A DNA stretch of 64,000 bases from Papaver somniferum. Lineage: Eukaryota > Streptophyta > Magnoliopsida > Ranunculales > Papaveraceae. Below are positions 12,205 through 23,750 of this stretch, in pieces; position 1 is the stretch's first letter; each line of letters opens with the position of its first letter. Location: assembly GCF_003573695.1 (NCBI RefSeq), contig NC_039365.1:78445082-78509081 (forward strand). Reading direction: 5' to 3'. The translations under genes and the position numbers were made by a program. The notes beneath the pieces were generated by a model. That model saw only the letters and a list, made by a program, of their open reading frames with translations, ran no database searches and was not told where the DNA came from.

Positions 12205-12425
12205 AGACAAGATAAGTATGCGTACCCGTATGCATACTGGCGGAAGTTTTCGAACCGAAAATATTTGCTGAGTTTGGGAATTACAAACTCCTAAACTAGT
12301 CACCTTAAGTATGCGTACCCGTACGCATACTGGCGGAATTTTTTGAACCAAAAATTTATGCTGAGTTTGGAAACTTAACAAACTCAAAATCCGGTTGCTT
12401 AAGTACGCATACCCGTACGCATACT
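12205..12425 (+). repeat. U3 decamer array, GTACGCATAC type
   Basis: Three clusters of paired decamers, GTATGCGTAC-CC-GTATGCATAC near 12209, GTATGCGTAC-CC-GTACGCATAC near 12311 and GTACGCATAC-CC-GTACGCATAC near 12403, sit where subfamily A has GTCCGCGAAC pairs. The array ends about 450 bp upstream of the TATA box. Confidence 0.85.
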
Positions 12426-12876
12426 TAAGATGGTTACTTTGTCAAATCGGCGAGTTCATAAACTTAAACATTTAAATCATAAGGAATGCAATCTTTGCAA
12501 ACCGTGGCTATAATGTTCATGATTGATTCAAGTGAATCAAACCGATCTGGTTTCTATTGTGTTTTTTATACAATTGTACAGCTCTTTAACTAGTTTCATT
12601 TGAGTCATTTGAACTAGTTATGGTTAAGATGAATAAGGTTGATATGAGAGTAATCATATGACTAACCTCGGTTAACTATTTGTGAACCAACCTGGTGTAC
12701 ACGTTTAGGTACGGTTACATAAACCTAAATGAGGGTACATTTTATTTGTGTGTAACAAGATAAGTTTTATCTAACGGTTGAAAGATATTAGCTTGGTTGA
12801 ATCTTTTTCATCTAACGGTGAATATTGAATGCTTTATTACCAAGGTAACTTGGATTGCGAACCCTGATTTGAAAAC

Positions 12877-12884
12877 TATATAAA
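12877..12884 (+). promoter_or_regulatory. LTR TATA box
   Basis: TATATAAA in the same context as in subfamily A ('ccctgatttgaaa' just upstream, 'taatccccacacc' downstream). Confidence 0.55.
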
Positions 12885-15223
12885 GGAAGAACTCTAGCAA
12901 CTGGGAAACCTAATCCCCACACCTCGTGTGTGTTACTAGTTGCATAACTAGAGTCGATTCTCCTTTAACCTTAGGTTTCTTCTCGAGACCCTGTAGGTTA
13001 ACGACTTGAAGACTTCATTGGGATTGTGAAGACAGACCCAACTATTATCTTTGTAGTTGCGTGATCTGATCTTGTTGTTTCTATCTTGTTGAGTGCAATT
13101 GAAATAATTGGCTCGAGATTTTATATCTCCGATAGGCAAGATAGAAAAGTAATCATAAACAAACTTCGTCTCATCGTTTGTGATTCCACAATAATTTGTT
13201 TCGCTAGTCGATTAAGTTTATTGTGAGGTGATTGATAATTTTAGGTTGTTCTTCGGGAATATAAGCCCGGGTTATCAGTTGGTTCCTGTTCACCTTGATT
13301 TATCAAAAGACGGAACAAAAACTCTTGGGTATTTCTTTGGGAGACAGATTTATTCAATCCTATAGACTTTTCTGTGTGAGACAAATTTGTCTATCAAGTC
13401 TTCGACTTTGGGTCGTATCAACTCTTAGTTGTGGGTGAGATCAGCTAAGGGAATCAAGTGCGTAGTATCCTGCTGGGATCAGAGACGTAAGGGTCGCAAC
13501 TATACTTTGAATCAGTGTGAGATTGATTAGGGTTCACCTACAGTTCAGTCCGCAATTAATTGGTAGTAGGCTAGTGTCTATAGCGACTTAATACAGTGTG
13601 GTGTTCAATCTGGACTAGGTCCCGTGGTTTTTCTGCATTTGCGGTTTCCTCGTTACCAAAATTCTGGTATCTGTGTTATTTCGCTTCCGCATTATATTTT
13701 GTTATATAATTGAAATGTCACAGGTTATGTGTCAAGATCAATCAATTAGAATATCCAACCTTGGGTTGTTGATTTACATTGATTGACACTTGAACATTGG
13801 TATTTGGTACCGTTCAAGTTACTCATCTTATTCGACCGGGCTCGCAGATTTCTATTTGCTGATTGTGGATTGAATTAAGAGTTAGAGATCTTAATCTCTT
13901 TGAAAAGGAGAGGGTACCCAAATATACCTCAAGCTAAAACTTTTCCTACATATAAGTCCTTTATCCGAAAGTGATTGTCTATGGACTGAGTCGAGACAAT
14001 ACAACTAATCGGTTCACACTTCGTGTGATCGTCTATGGATACAAGATCGAGACAATACAACAACGAAGTATGTAACTTGATAAAAAGTTTAAGACTTAAC
14101 CAAACACAATAGGATTCACTTATCAAGTAAATAGGAATTGACGTTTGTGTAATTTACTTTAATTATAATAAAACAATTATAATGCGTAAATATAAAGTAA
14201 ATGACACAGCAAGATTTTGTTAACGAGGAAACCGCAAATGCAGAAAAACCCCGGGACCTTGTCCAGAATTGAATACTCTCAGGATTAAGCCGCTACACAA
14301 AATTACACCTAACTCCGTATAGTTGATACCAAGCAACTAAACTTATAGTTCACCTAGTTCCGACTGTATTCCCATGCCTCCCAACTTATAAACAAGTCAC
14401 GTACTTGGAACAATTCCTTTGGCTCGTATTCCAAACAGTAAAGGAACAACAAATCTGTTTGGTATCAACTCTATTCAACCAAGTGATATGAGTCGGACAA
14501 AGGCTCTTTTGTTTATCTTAACATAAACTCCTTCGTCAGGTCCTTAGATCTATCTTATGTTCAATTACCGAAGTAATCGTTTAAGATTAAGCCAAAAACA
14601 CTATTAATCCAAAGAGTTGTGTTGATGCCGATCTACTCAATTAATCAATCCAATCTATCATAAGGATAAACCGACTATTAATTGTATCCTCTTTTACCGA
14701 AACAAGTATTGTGCACACCAAAGATTATGAACCCACAAATCAGAAATATTCTTCGTCTTCAAATCTTCTTAGATCTTCAATAAACACCTGCACACAATCA
14801 CTTGAATCTCTTGTGATCAATCACGCACATAACGGAGTCTGTAACAATGGATTATCACAAGATCGTCTTTAGAACTAACAACAGTCTAAAGATCCCTGTA
14901 GAAACTCTGAACTAGTTTGAGTGAATCTTATATCAGAAGATAAGATTCTCAAGCATAAATAAACTAGGTGTAATCAAAGTTCAACCACCGTTAGTCAATC
15001 AAATCAATGAAAATAAAAGATAAACCGTAATTATCTAGTTTTCCACCAGCGGTACACGCTAAAACTTCTCAATCCCAAAGAAGACTTTAAAATGAGAGGT
15101 CGTAAGAGATTTCGCCTAATTAGGTTACTCTCCTCTCCGAATAGGCGGATACACCCGTAACAACACTACAAAGAGGAAGCTTGTTGTTACGAAGGATTAG
15201 TTTGCTAGAAAGGCAAACTTCAA

Positions 15224-15235
15224 GTATTTATATAC
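15224..15235 (-). promoter_or_regulatory. LTR TATA box, minus strand
   Basis: GTATTTATATAC on the plus strand contains TATATAAATAC on the minus strand. The motif array lies 550-760 bp upstream of it in transcriptional orientation. Confidence 0.5.
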
Positions 15236-15783
15236 AAGGAAGTTTGGACACCAAGAAATTTCCAAAACCGAAAATATTCTCAAGATATTCATTAAAGCAC
15301 AAATTCGGTTTCCGTAATTCCTGGAAATGATCTGTCCAAAAATAATGATTGAAATCTCTTAAAAAATCTCTAATTAGTAAATGCACATTACTAATTCTTA
15401 TTTTCCCAAAAATGAAGTTAATTACCTTAATTAAATGATTCTTAACTTATTTATGTTTCGATCCTGGGATTCTCTTTCCTTAGCTATTAAGGAATAAATT
15501 TGAACAATTAAAGAAATAAACATTCACAGCACGTGTTCAAAGTATGTCGACATCTTTACGTTGTAAGTTCTCTTTCACACTTACAAACTTGAAACCGATT
15601 TTCCACACTTCCAAACAAGTTTAGAATTGGTTCATCTGACTTTCAAGAACTATGCGATTGATCAAATAACATTCAATCACAATCATGGGTTTAACGGTTC
15701 TACCAAAACAAGTTTCGGTTCTACCTTCCATGTGAGTACTGTGCATAGTCACACTAGCTTTCCAAAATTCGGTTGACTAGGTA

Positions 15784-15987
15784 CTAGGATTGGTTCCCCA
15801 CATATATATGACATCTAACTTATATGTGTTGCACATGTCCATAGGATCGGTTCCCCTTTGCCTAAAAACGTGTTGCACATGTTCATAGGATCGGTTCCCC
15901 TTTCTGCTATAAAACTTGTTGCACCCCATACAAGGATCGGTTCCCCTTTGTGATGTACTGCATCTCTTACTAGGATCGGTTCCCCTT
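15784..15987 (-). repeat. U3 motif array, GGGGAACCGATCCT type, five copies
   Basis: 'aggatcggttcccc' (first copy aggattgg) occurs five times within about 200 bp with 37-56 bp spacing; the sequence between copies is not repeated except for 'tgttgcac'. The same array is at 22373-22580 in the partner LTR. Overlapping short ORFs on the minus strand are by-products. Confidence 0.9.
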
Positions 15988-16720
15988 TCCTATATTTTGT
16001 CAGACATAAAATCACAAACCCGGTCATACCATACTTAAGATCGGTTTCACTAATAAAAGTCATACCAATACATAAGTCAGGCCTTTGTGAATAGTTCTAC
16101 CAAGAACACAACAAGTCGTGAACGGTTATACTCAATCACACATATTGGTTGTTCATAAGATATGCAATGAATAACAAAACCAGTAACGCCTGGCGATTTC
16201 CTTTTCAATTCACAAACAAGTTTATGAACTTACTTTTTTAGAACACATGTAAAACATTGTTCCCTAGGATGAAATCCTCACCTCATACCCATACATAATC
16301 ACAATAGCATTCAAATGATTATGGCGATGTCTTATCTACAAAGTTTAATGGTTAAGCAATAAACCTCGTATTGTATTCCTTAATACTATGTCTATCTAGA
16401 GTTCAAATATGCTTCGCAGTTTGGTTTTCAACATGCACGACTTGAAAGATACGTTAGGTAATGAAACAATTCAAGTCAAATATCACTAATCTCAAGTGGA
16501 AGGATGATTGTTACCGTTGTAGATCCTTGCTTCTTCATATCTTCAAGTCTTCGCAATACTTGTAATGTCTCATTATCCTAATATTTTCAAGCTAACCTAT
16601 ACGAAGTTGACTCTAGTACATAATCAAGCGACTCTTAACATGACTTTTTATTCACTAAAATATGACAACCAAACTTGACATACCAACGCTTGATGGGTTC
16701 AACCGAGTAATGCTCTAACA

Positions 16721-16735
16721 ATCTCCCCATTTGTC
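16721..16735 (-). other. polypurine tract, minus strand
   Basis: The minus strand reads ...AAATGGGGAGAT immediately before the 3' LTR start TGTTAGAGC, matching the tracts at 11493-11505 and 51597-51611. Confidence 0.7.
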
Positions 16736-18514
16736 AATTTTAGTGACAAAACTCTTACATCATATAGATAAACAAATTACTAGAATTCATTACACATACG
16801 CTTGATTCCCGAATTCAACAGCACATCAAACTGCTTACATTCAATCCTTGAAAATGTCGATGTTGACATTATAGTAACAAAGAAAATACTCCCCCTAAGG
16901 AAGATAGGTAGATATTCAATCCGCACGTCTTTGTTATACCAATTCATATGACATGTTACTCCCCCTAGTCCGTGCTTTCACTCTTTCGTTTAGATAAAAC
17001 GTTTAAGTACCAATGTTCTTTTCCTTAGCGATACCAATCAATATAAAATCAATGCTAGTATCACTTGTTTACTTCATATATTTCTCCTCCTTTTTGTCAC
17101 AAAATGAAAAAGAAGCGAAAAAATAAAGGACAACACGAAAATAATCTTACAAATCTCAAAATAGATTTGCAACCTGTACAGTTAGGCACGAGGGGTCCAC
17201 ACATCATGTTCTGATAGCCAATATCAAAACCGAAACTACAAGTAGTTTTATTTTGATACGTTGCCAAGGAAACAATTGTCCGAAACAATTTTTCCAATTT
17301 AGTTTATCAAAACAAAAATCAACTAAGCACCTTAGTCCCTTTACTAAACCGATTGTTCAAAAACAACCGCTTAATTCGATAAGACCAAAATAAAGATAAC
17401 TCTATTTTTCTCATCAGGTTCTAATTATCCATAAACTTAGACCTTTCAATTTTAAACAAGACAATTACTAGGTTAGTTAACTAGCATTTCTTATTAAGGC
17501 ATTCGATTAGACTTGAATAACTGAAACCTCACTTCGATAAGTCTAACTAAGATCAGAATTAACTTAGTTTCTCTTATCCGGAATCGAATTGGACTAAACA
17601 ACTCATCCCGTAATCCTTTTATTTCGTTAAGCCATAAATAATTCATACAAATCAAATAAATCAACTTGCATAATTATTCACCTCAACCGGAAGCAATTGA
17701 ATCAACATAAGCATTAAAATACCGCAATTGCACTGAAATTTTGTAAGCCTAAACAATTGATACCACACAATAAAGCAAGATATCAATAGTTTTTCTTAAC
17801 CGGAACCAATTGAATCACACACATCCACACACACATCATGGAATAAACATCAATTGTACCGAAATTTTATTAAGCAAAAGCAATAAATATATATGATATA
17901 AACTCAGGCTTTTCTTAAACAGGAAAACAATTAACTAACAAGGTTGTTACCTCAAATTTCGCATCCGCTTCTCCAATATGATTGCATCTTCGTCCAGGGA
18001 TAATTGATATCAAAATATCATCATGTTGTCATCCTTGTGAAAAACAAAAGAATAACAACAACCAACCTTTACCAGAGAAAGGTTGAAAATCGGTTTTAAC
18101 AATTGCAAGCAAAAGTTGAAAACCGTCAAAACACATATGCTTTTATGTTAAACCAAACTGATTCAACATATTGTGACTTTTTCACATATTGTTTCTACCA
18201 GAACCCCCCATGATTCTTTGATAAAGCTTACCAACATGGGCTAGAACTTAATCCTGCTAAATCAAAAACTCACCCAAACCACAAGGGTTCACAATATATG
18301 AGATCGAATATTAAGGTAGTAAAACCGAAACCAAACATCCCATAAACATACATAGAAATAAGATAAAAGCATTCAAGCACAAGATATGTAAATCGAAAAC
18401 TATCACAAGAAAAATTATAAATCAAATAATTTTATTCACAATAGTTTTATTCATAATAGACTAATACAATCAATGAAAGAAATCAAAAATTGATGTCTAT
18501 TTTTCTCTTGCAAC
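16736..18514 (-). other. non-coding internal region of the nested element
   Basis: AT-rich DNA with no open frame longer than about 66 codons and no motif I recognise. It would be the 3' untranslated part of the element transcript. Confidence 0.6.
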
Positions 18515-18853
18515 CTAGTCCTTCATATCAGAGTTGAATGAAGGCGGATTACTACTCTTCATCTTTTGAATTTCTTCAAGTAGAAAACCTTGTTGCTTGA
18601 CCAGAATCTCTTGCAGATGAGAAATTTTCGTGAAGGATTCTGCAAGAGCATGTAATTCTGTCTTTGATTGAACACAATGTGTCAATGCCCCAATACACTG
18701 ATCTTTCATCGGAGTATTCTCTCTTTCCTTCTTGATAAGCCAATCTCCCTTTCTTAATTTACTCTTAATATCAAGGGACGATCCAGACTTAGTTTTAAGA
18801 TGATCTTTCTGATCTAGTATCTTCTCCATAGAAACCATTTGATCCAGACCCAT
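18515..18853 (-). CDS. small helix-rich ORF in the nested gag-only element
   Basis: Reads 112 codons from ATG to stop on the element's sense strand, downstream of gag. The composition is Lys/Glu/Gln/Leu-rich with heptad-like stretches (SFTKISHLQEILVKQQGFLL), suggesting a coiled coil. No zinc knuckle or enzyme motif. A broken relative may be at about 8480-8930. It could be the detached C-terminal part of Gag or a separate small protein; I do not recognise a family. Confidence 0.45.
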   Translation of the reverse strand: MGLDQMVSMEKILDQKDHLKTKSGSSLDIKSKLRKGDWLIKKERENTPMKDQCIGALTHCVQSKTELHALAESFTKISHLQEILVKQQGFLLEEIQKMKSSNPPSFNSDMKD

Positions 18854-19196
18854 AGTTTGGACAAGGAATGATCAAATTAGATGAAGGATTTTTTTATAAT
18901 TTTCATACTACCTAAAATATAATATTCCTAAAAATAAAAATATATCAAATATCTTCAAATACTAGATATTATTTCCATAATCTACACAAAAGTTCCTTGA
19001 TTTTTCTTCTTCCTCACTCAAAGATTTGGCACACGTGGTGAGGAAAGAATTCTAATACCGATCAAGTGGCATTAATATGAGAATTTCTCTCATTATGGAA
19101 TTTTGAACAACCAGAGTGTTCTTGATCTAGTATAGTATGAAAAGATCTCCTTTTGTTACCTCGAACTAACGAAGTATCTTGGGATTGACTGTAATT

Positions 19197-20438
19197 TCAT
19201 AAGCAACTCTTAGCAATTCTGTTTTTGAGACAGTTTTTGCATCTTGTCTTATTTTTCCCTTTACCATTAGGTGATTTAATAACATCAGAAGACATGTCCA
19301 TTCTTAAAATGGGTAAATCACTAATGGAGGAGGAATAAATAAGATTGACAACTAATGCAATATTAGCTGTTTCCTCTTCTTCAGAATCGTATGAATCAGA
19401 GGTCTCATCTAGAGTTACAGCCAATTCCTTGCTTCCAGTGTATTTCTTAAGATTGGGTCAGTCTTTAGCAATATGACCAAACCCTTTACACTTGAAGCAC
19501 TGCGGCTGATATTCATCATCTTCTTCGTGATCCTTTTTGACAGGAACTCGATCATGTGGGCGAGAATATCGATAAGTATCCTTAACGAATCTCTTATTTC
19601 TTTTCTTTAAGAGATCTCGAAACTGTCTAGTAATTAATGACAATGATTGTTCAATTTCATCATCAGAATTTTCTGCAGTCTGTTCATCTGAATCATCCAT
19701 CTGTCTATTCCTTTCCATTGGAGCTTTCGGAATTCTTGCAGCTTTAAAAGCGATTCCTTTACCTTGAATATACTGTGATTCATGATCAAATATCTTTAAC
19801 TTACCAATGAGTGTACTTCGTGAGAGAGTTGAAAGATCGTTTGCTTCTATGATTGCATGCTTCTTAGAATCGTATCTAGATGGCAACGATCTGAGAATCT
19901 TGCATACTATATCTTTTTCAGAAATAGTCTTTCCTAACGAGAAAGAAGCATTAATTATCTCAGAAAGTTTAATATGAAACTCTTCAAAAGTGTCGTTGTC
20001 ATCCATTCGAAGGTTTTCCCAATCGGAAGTGAGAGTCTGAAGTCTAGCTTCTTTCTCTGATGAATTTCCTTCGAATACGATCTGAAGATTATCCCAAGAT
20101 TCTTTCGAAGTTTGACATGTTGACACATGATGTTGTAAATCACGACTTACAGCATGAATAATAGCATTCAAACCATCTGAATTCTACTTTGCAAGTGCCT
20201 TTTCTTCGTTAGAAAAATCTACTAAGCGTTTAAACTCAGTTTCCGAATTTTCTATCTATGGATGAATATAACCATCGACGACTAATAACCAAGTATTAAA
20301 GTCTCGTGATTGAAGAAAATATCTCATAGCAGATTTACACCATAGATAGTTTGTTCCGTCAAATCTTGGCGGTACGTTAATTGAAGTTGATTCATGAGAA
20401 CTCGAGTTCATTCTTATAGGTTGGATCGCACCAAACAC
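19197..20438 (-). pseudogene. copia-type Gag (UBN2-like) with zinc knuckle, interrupted
   Basis: The first segment (20256-20438) has the N-terminal pattern of plant copia Gag: PPRFDGTNYLWCKSAMRYFL. After a stop, 19458-20171 continues with the helical core (SWDNLQIVFEG, LRMDDNDTFEEF, KILRSLP) and ends in a knuckle CFKCKGFGHIAKD. The codon that should supply the last Cys is TGA, consistent with a single C-to-A change from TGC. The frame then stays open as 19197-19424 (acidic YDSEEEET, then a Cys-containing tail). So there are at least two stops in an otherwise alignable Gag of about 400 residues. Gag forms the particle that packages element RNA. No pol follows. Confidence 0.8.
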
Positions 20439-20466
20439 AGATTGTTAGATCTTTTTGTGTTTGCCT

Positions 20467-20478
20467 GCTCTGATACCA
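20467..20478 (-). other. primer-binding site, initiator tRNA-Met type
   Basis: The minus strand reads TGGTATCAGAGC two bases after the LTR end (...CTTTTCA-AT), the standard plant copia primer site complementary to the 3' end of initiator tRNA-Met. Confidence 0.9.
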
Positions 20479-20480
20479 AT

Positions 20481-23314
20481 TGAAAAGACAAGGGTACCCA
20501 AATATACCTCGAGCTAAAACTTTTCCTACCTTTAAGTCCTTTCTCCGAAAGTGATTGTCTATGGACTGAGTCGAGACAATACAACTAATCGGTTCACACT
20601 TCGTGTGATCGTCTATGGATACGAGATCGAGCTAATACAACAACGAAGTATGTTACTTGATAAAAAGGTTCGGACTTAACCAAACATAATAGGATTCACT
20701 TAGAAAGTAAATATTAATTAACGTTTGTATAATTTACTTTAATTATAATAAAACAATTATAATGCGGAAATATAAAGTAAATGACACAACAAGATTTTGT
20801 AAACGAGGAAACCATAAATGCATAAAAACCCCGGGACCTTGTCCATAATTGAATACTCTCAGGATTAAGCCGCTACACAAAATTACACCTAACTCCGTAT
20901 AGTTGAGACCAAGAAACTAAACCTATAGTTCACCTAGTTCCGTCTGTATCCCCACAACTCCAACTTATAAATAAGTCACATACATGGATCAATTCCTTTG
21001 GTTCGTATTCCAAAAAGTAAAGGAACAACAAATTTGTTTGGTATCAACTCTATTCAACCAAGTGATATGAGTCGGACAAAGGCTCTTCTGTTTATCTTAA
21101 CGTAAACTCCTTCGTCGGGTCCTTAGATCTATCTTATGTTCAATTACCGAATTTATCGTTTAAGATTAAGCCAACAACACTATTAATACAAAGAATTGTG
21201 TTGATGCCAATCTACTCAATTAATCAATCCAATTTATCACAAGAATAAACCGATTATTAATTGGATCCTCTTTTACCGAAACAAGTATTGTGCACACCAA
21301 AGATTATAAACCTACAAATCATAAATCTTCAATATATTCTTCGTCTTCAAATCTTCTTAGATCTTCAATAAACACCTGTACACAATCACTTGAATCTCTT
21401 GTGATTAATCACGCACAGAACGGAGTCTGTTAACAATGGATTATCACAAGATCGTCTTTAGAACTAACAACAGTCTAAAGATCCCTGTCGAAACTCTGAA
21501 CTAGTTTGAGTGAATCTTATATCAGAAGAGAGATTCTCAAGCATAAAAAAACTAGGTGCAATCAAAGTTCAACCATCGTGAGTCAATCAAATCAATGAAA
21601 ACAAAAGATAAACCACAATTATCTAGTTTCCCACCAACGGTACGCGCTAGAGCTTCTCAATCCCAAAGAAGACTTTAAACTGAGCGGTCGTAAGAGATTT
21701 CTCCTACTTAGGTTACTCTCCTCTCCGAATAGGCGGCTACACCAGTAACAACACAACAAAGAGGAAGCTTGTGTTTCGAAGGATTAGTTTGCTAGAAAGG
21801 AAAACTTCAAGTATTTATAGACAAGGAATTTTGGACACAAAGGAATTTCCAAAACCGAAAATATGCTCAATATATTATTAAAGCACAAATTCGGTTTCCA
21901 TAATTCCTGGAAATGCTCTGTCCAAAAATAATGATCGAAAAATCTCTCAGAAAATCTCTAATTAGTAAATGCACATTACTAATTCTTATTTACCCAAAAA
22001 TGAAGTTAATTACCTTCATTAAAAGATTCTTAACTTATTTATGTTTCGATCTTGGGATTCTCTACCCTTAGCTATTAAGGAATAACTTTGAACAATTAAA
22101 GAAATAAATATTCACAGCACGTGTTCAAAGTATGTCAACATCCTTACTTTGTAAGTTCTCTTTCACACTTACAAACTTGAAACCGATTTTCCACACTTCC
22201 AAACAAGTTTAGAATTGGTTCATCTGACTTTCAAGAACTATGTGATTGATCAAATAACATTCAATCACAATTATAGGTTTAACGGTTCTACCAAAACAAG
22301 TTTCGGTTCTACCTTCCATATGAGTATTGTGCATAGTCACACTAGCTTTCCAAAATTCGGTTGACTAGGTACTAGGATCGGTTCCCCACATATATATGGT
22401 ATCTAACTTATATGTGTTGCACATGTCCATAGGATCGGTTCCCCTTTTCCTAAAAACGTGTTGCACATGTTCATAGGATCGGTTCCCCTTTCTGCTATAA
22501 ACCTTGCTGCACCCCATACAAGGATCGGCTCCCTTTTGTGATGTACTACACCTCTTACTAGGATCGGTTCCCCTTTCCCATATTTGGTCAGACATAAAAT
22601 CACAAACCCGATCATACCATCTCAAGTGATTACTTAAGATCGGTTTCACTAATAAAAGTCATACCAATACATTAGTCATGCCTTTGTGAATAGTTCTACC
22701 AAGAACACAACAAGTCGTGAACGGTTATACTCAATCACACATATTGGTTGTTCATAATATATGCAATGAATAGAAAAACCAATAACGCATGGCGATTTCC
22801 TTTCGATTCACAAACAAGTTTATGAACTTACTTCCTTAGAACACATGTAAAACATTGTATCCTGGGATGAAATCCTCACTTCATACCCATACATAATCAC
22901 AATAGCATTCAAATGATTATGGCGATGTCCTATCTACAAAGTTTAATGGTTAAGCAATAAACCTCGTATTGTATTCCTTAATACTATGTCTATCAATAGT
23001 TCAAATATGCTTCGCAGTTTTGTTTTAAATATGCACGACTTGAAAGATAGTTAGGGAATGTAATAATTCAAGTCAAATATCACTAACCTCAAGTGGAAGG
23101 ACGATTGTTGTCGTTGTAGCTCCTTGCTTCTTCACATCTTCAAGTCTTCGCAATACTTGTAATGTCTCATATCCTAATACTTTCAAGCTAACCTATACGA
23201 AGTTGACTCTAGTACATAATCAAGAGACTCTTAACATGATTTTTGATTCACTAAATATGACAACGAAACTTGACGTACCAATGCTTGGTGGGTTCAACCG
23301 AGCAATGTTAAACA
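20481..23314 (-). repeat. 5' LTR of the nested copia-like element (2834 bp)
   Basis: Partner of 13901-16720 with matching start and the five-copy GGGGAACCGATCC array at 22373-22580. Its outer end in plus-strand view is ...AATGTTAAACA next to TSD CTCTT, so the outermost bases have drifted from the family TGTTAGAGC. Scattered substitutions and small indels separate the two LTRs, so the insertion is not very recent. Confidence 0.9.
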
Positions 23315-23319
23315 CTCTT

Positions 23320-23442
23320 TGATATACTTTATTCTAGATTGAGTGTGACTGTCTAGTTGATTCTCTAGAAGTGTATTGTAGTAAGTCCTCTCAGATTGCC
23401 AAATGAATTGTTGGGTCTGGTTGTTAGACCCCCGCATTTTCA
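23320..23442 (+). repeat. LTR subfamily B, last part
   Basis: It continues the LTR cut at 13900 ('tgatatactttattctagatt') and ends with the family terminus 'agacccccgcattttca'. It directly abuts Athila coding sequence at 23443, so this LTR element was itself inserted in, or joined to, the Athila element. The expected TSD partner of AACCT is not found on the left. Confidence 0.8.
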
Positions 23443-23750
23443 AACCTAAGAGAGCATGTTAATGTGGTTACGTTAAGGAACAAAAGGCAAATAGAAGACT
23501 CAACTCTATGGGAAGTACGTGTGCCTAGTGACGATATTGAAAAGGAAGTAGATTCAGAAACTATACCAAAGGAATGGCCAACCTCAACCGGCCAACCTAA
23601 GGACATGGTTCCCACTTTTACCATACCGCATCATTTTCCTAATTGTTTTGCCAAATCCAAGAAAGAATCTCAAGACAAGGAAATCATGGATATTTTCAGC
23701 AAGATACACATCAACATTCCATTTATTGAGGCTATCAGAACCGTACCCAG
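23443..23750 (+). pseudogene. Athila Gag-to-protease segment, left piece
   Basis: The frame reads FPNCFAKSKKESQDKEIMDI and INIPFIEAIRTVP, the conserved segment just upstream of the protease in Athila-lineage Gag-Pol (family pattern FAKSKKEEQEKEIL...VNIPLLDAIKQVP, from memory). It stops at the TSD CCCAG (23746-23750), where a minus-strand LTR element begins; the same protein continues at 35409. The N-terminal part of Gag is missing, so the Athila copy is truncated here. Confidence 0.85.

Larger units (their letters stand above)
11506..13900 (+). repeat. LTR, TGTTAGAGC family subfamily B, first part (interrupted)
   Basis: It starts TGTTAGAGCATTGCTCGG after a polypurine tract. It is alignable to subfamily A over most of its length but diverged, and carries GTACGCATAC-type decamers at 12205-12425. 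At 13900 it is cut by the nested element 13901-23314; the missing end continues at 23320-23442. Rejoined length is about 2.5 kb, like its relatives. Antisense ORF 11905-12387 (160 codons) lies inside the LTR and has no recognisable domain. Confidence 0.85.
13901..16720 (-). repeat. 3' LTR of the nested copia-like element (2820 bp)
   Basis: In plus-strand view it runs TGAAAAGG...GCTCTAACA, so on its own strand it reads TGTTAGAGCATTACTCGG...CTTTTCA. The right edge is followed by a C-rich tract, the complement of the polypurine tract. It aligns throughout with 20481-23314. Contains a five-copy motif array (15784-15987) and a minus-strand TATA box. Confidence 0.9.
13901..23314 (-). mobile_element. 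complete nested copia-like gag-only LTR retrotransposon (9414 bp)
   Basis: The ends are exact: the 5-bp duplication CTCTT flanks it at 13896-13900 and 23315-23319, and the interrupted LTR continues on both sides. On the minus strand: 5' LTR 20481-23314, tRNA-Met primer site, gag, a small second ORF, polypurine tract, 3' LTR 13901-16720. The internal region is only 3.76 kb and shows no protease, integrase, RT or RNase H, so it must depend on enzymes from another element. LTRs of 2.8 kb are very long for a copia element. Gag has stops, so this copy is also inactive. Confidence 0.9.

Noticed and set aside
15784..15987. CRISPR-like array (short repeats with unique spacers)
   Set aside because: Plant LTR context, only five 14-bp repeats, uneven spacers, identical array in the partner LTR; no cas genes.
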